A stretch of 64,000 bases of DNA from Alphaproteobacteria bacterium. Lineage in GTDB: Bacteria > Pseudomonadota > Alphaproteobacteria > UBA6615. This document shows, piece by piece, positions 62,682 through 64,000 of the stretch. The first letter of the stretch is position 1. Each line of letters begins with the position of its first letter. The position numbers and the translations under genes are program-made. Location of the stretch: the NCBI GenBank assembly GCA_021774445.1, contig JAJFJA010000078.1, positions 1 through 64,000 of the forward strand. Reading direction: 5' to 3'. The notes under the pieces are model-generated. The model ran no database searches. It saw nothing but the letters and a program-made list of their open reading frames with translations, and was not told where the DNA came from.

Positions 62682-63441
62682 TGACCAGTTCCATATCTGA
62701 CGCCATCGCCTCCTCGCGCATCAAGGTCCATAGGTGTTTCTGATGGGATTCAAGATCGCTATCGCCGAATCGGCGATCCGTAAGCGGTTTTTCGATTTCC
62801 AGGATCTCGCGGATCACACCGGGGCGGCGCGACAGCACGACGATCCGATGGCCCAGCCGCACCGCTTCCTGCAAGTTATGCGTCACATAGACGGCCGTGA
62901 AGGGCTGCCGTGTCCACAACGCGATAAGGTCGTCCATCAACAGCTCGCGGGTCTGGCTATCCAAGGCGGACAACGGTTCGTCCATCAGCATGACGGCGGG
63001 ATTGACGGCCAGCGCGCGGGCGATGCCGACGCGCTGTTTCATGCCGCCGGAGAGCTGTTTCGGCAGGGCTTTGCGGAAATCCGCGAGTTTGGTGCGCATC
63101 AGCACGGCGGTGATGATCTCATCCGCACGTTTGCCGCGAATGCCGTGTTCCTCTAGGACCAGGCTGATATTGCCTTCCACCGTACGCCACGGCAGCAGGG
63201 CAAAATCCTGAAACACGTAAGTCAACGGATTGAGGCTGTCGGCCGGCGGCTCCCCGATTTGCACAACACTGCCTTGTTGCGGCTGCTCGAGGCCGCCGAT
63301 AATGCGCAGCAGAGTCGATTTGCCACAGCCTGACGGACCGATCAGACACACGATCTTGCCCGCTGGGATTTCCAGGGTGATATCCCGCATCACCTCGAAA
63401 TCACCGTAGTGATGGCTGATATTGTCCAGCAGCAATTCCAC
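62674..63441 (-). CDS. NitT/TauT-type ABC transporter ATPase
   Basis: This 255-residue ATPase has Walker A GPSGCGKST, the Q-loop YVFQDFALLPWRTV (the WRT motif is typical of the nitrate/taurine class), the signature LSGGMKQRV, Walker B VMLMDEPLSALD and the H-loop VTHNL. It lies between the partial binding-protein gene and the permease gene, all on the minus strand. Confidence 0.93.
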   Translation of the reverse strand: MELLLDNISHHYGDFEVMRDITLEIPAGKIVCLIGPSGCGKSTLLRIIGGLEQPQQGSVVQIGEPPADSLNPLTYVFQDFALLPWRTVEGNISLVLEEHGIRGKRADEIITAVLMRTKLADFRKALPKQLSGGMKQRVGIARALAVNPAVMLMDEPLSALDSQTRELLMDDLIALWTRQPFTAVYVTHNLQEAVRLGHRIVVLSRRPGVIREILEIEKPLTDRRFGDSDLESHQKHLWTLMREEAMASDMELVSV

Positions 63442-63514
63442 GGACGTCTCTCAGGCCGCTTGGAAAGCGTCAGTGGCGGGACTGCAGCGCCCGTCCCGCC
63501 ACATGTCGCTTGGC

Positions 63515-64000
63515 TCAGATGGTCCCGACGTATGAGGGGTCGACGAGGGTTTCCAGGGTGATGGTATCCTTCACCAGATCCTCCGACTTGAACCAGTCCA
63601 GCTGATCTTGGATCGAGGCCACATTCATCGCCGCACCCTTATTGATGCGCATCGCCCCGTTGATGATGCTCGGCGCCGCGTCCTCGAGCGGCTTATCCGC
63701 ATTGACGTATTTATGCACCAGTTTGACCATCTCATCGGCCGCGCTGGCGCCGGCGGTCTTGTCGACCAAGGCCGCGTTGAAGTCGTCGGCGCCTTTCGCG
63801 AAGGCCGCCAGAAATGCCTCCGTTCTCGCCCGTTCCTCGGCGGCGTTCTTGGCCGACGTGAACACCGTCGTCACCTGATAGTTCGGAATGTAGTCCGCCA
63901 CGTTGCCGATGATATGGACCGCCCCGGCGTTGGCCAGCGGTTTGGCGATATGGGGCACGATCGTCCAGGCGTCCACTTGGCTCGATTTCATCGCCCCGAT
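63515..64000 (-). CDS. NitT/TauT-type ABC transporter binding protein, C-terminal part (5' end outside window)
   Basis: These are the last 161 residues of a periplasmic binding protein. The frame is open at the window edge, where the sequence reads IGAMKSSQVDAWTIVPHIAK. This matches lobe 2 of NMT1/SsuA-type proteins, with the family-like ending DQLDWFKSEDLVKDTITLET. The signal peptide and ligand-binding lobe 1 are outside. It is the first gene of the importer unit; the ligand cannot be told from the fragment. Confidence 0.9.
   Translation of the reverse strand: MGAMKSSQVDAWTIVPHIAKPLANAGAVHIIGNVADYIPNYQVTTVFTSAKNAAEERARTEAFLAAFAKGADDFNAALVDKTAGASAADEMVKLVHKYVNADKPLEDAAPSIINGAMRINKGAAMNVASIQDQLDWFKSEDLVKDTITLETLVDPSYVGTI

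Overview
The window is high-GC bacterial chromosome, most consistent with an alphaproteobacterium of the Rhodospirillales type. The main supports are the gene orders ftsH-folP-glmM and hisZ-purA, the pair rluD-rpoH with an alphaproteobacterial RpoH, a serC-serA operon, and aerobic CO-dehydrogenase genes. No prophage, CRISPR array, rRNA operon or intact insertion sequence was seen. One tRNA gene (Glu, CTC) is present.

Region 1 (1-25.6 kb) is mostly housekeeping. It holds the end of ftsH, then folP, glmM, thiD and a GNAT acetyltransferase; a secreted Yellow/MRJP-like protein; an ECF42-type sigma factor with its usual YCII/DGPF partner; an Ada-like regulator/methyltransferase and a MaoC dehydratase; serC-serA; secreted proteins of unknown role; an OmpA-type porin; hisZ-purA; a degenerate protein-kinase-like membrane protein with a small membrane partner; rpoH and rluD; a zinc carboxypeptidase; and tRNA-Glu.

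Region 2 (26-34 kb) is an oligopeptide-type ABC importer (two ATPases, a Tat-exported binding protein, two permeases) facing an amidase. Region 3 (33.8-39.3 kb) is a sensory block: a soluble chemoreceptor with three repeated PAS domains, a LuxR-type response regulator, a FixL-like PAS histidine kinase that keeps the expected haem-ligand histidine, and a lone receiver. Region 4 (39.4-46.1 kb) is accessory: a racemase-like protein without the usual cysteines, small lipoproteins and membrane proteins, a decayed citrate-synthase-family pseudogene, a Spondin_N lipoprotein, a flavin split-barrel/ferredoxin-reductase fusion, and a VOC protein divergent from a LysR regulator with a clear T-N11-A site.

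Region 5 (46.2-50.9 kb) is a form I aerobic carbon monoxide dehydrogenase operon, coxM-coxS-coxL, followed by an XdhC/CoxF-like maturation gene. The large subunit carries the AYRCSFR loop. The usual coxD, coxE and coxG genes are not next to it. Region 6 (50.9-60.6 kb) is a carbohydrate-acid locus: a six-gene leftward operon (HpcH/HpaI aldolase, 2-hydroxyacid dehydrogenase, binding protein, two permeases, ATPase) divergent from a NanR-like regulator, a protein resembling D-apionate lactonase, and an unrecognised 141-residue protein. Region 7 (60.6-64 kb) is a PIN toxin/HTH antitoxin pair with a 9-bp repeat array upstream, and a NitT/TauT-type ABC importer cut off by the window end.

The best candidates for something new are the sugar-acid locus around the ApnL-like protein, the PAS/FixL-like sensory block, and the kinase-like membrane protein pair beside rpoH. 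All functional calls are from reading motifs and context; no database search was possible.
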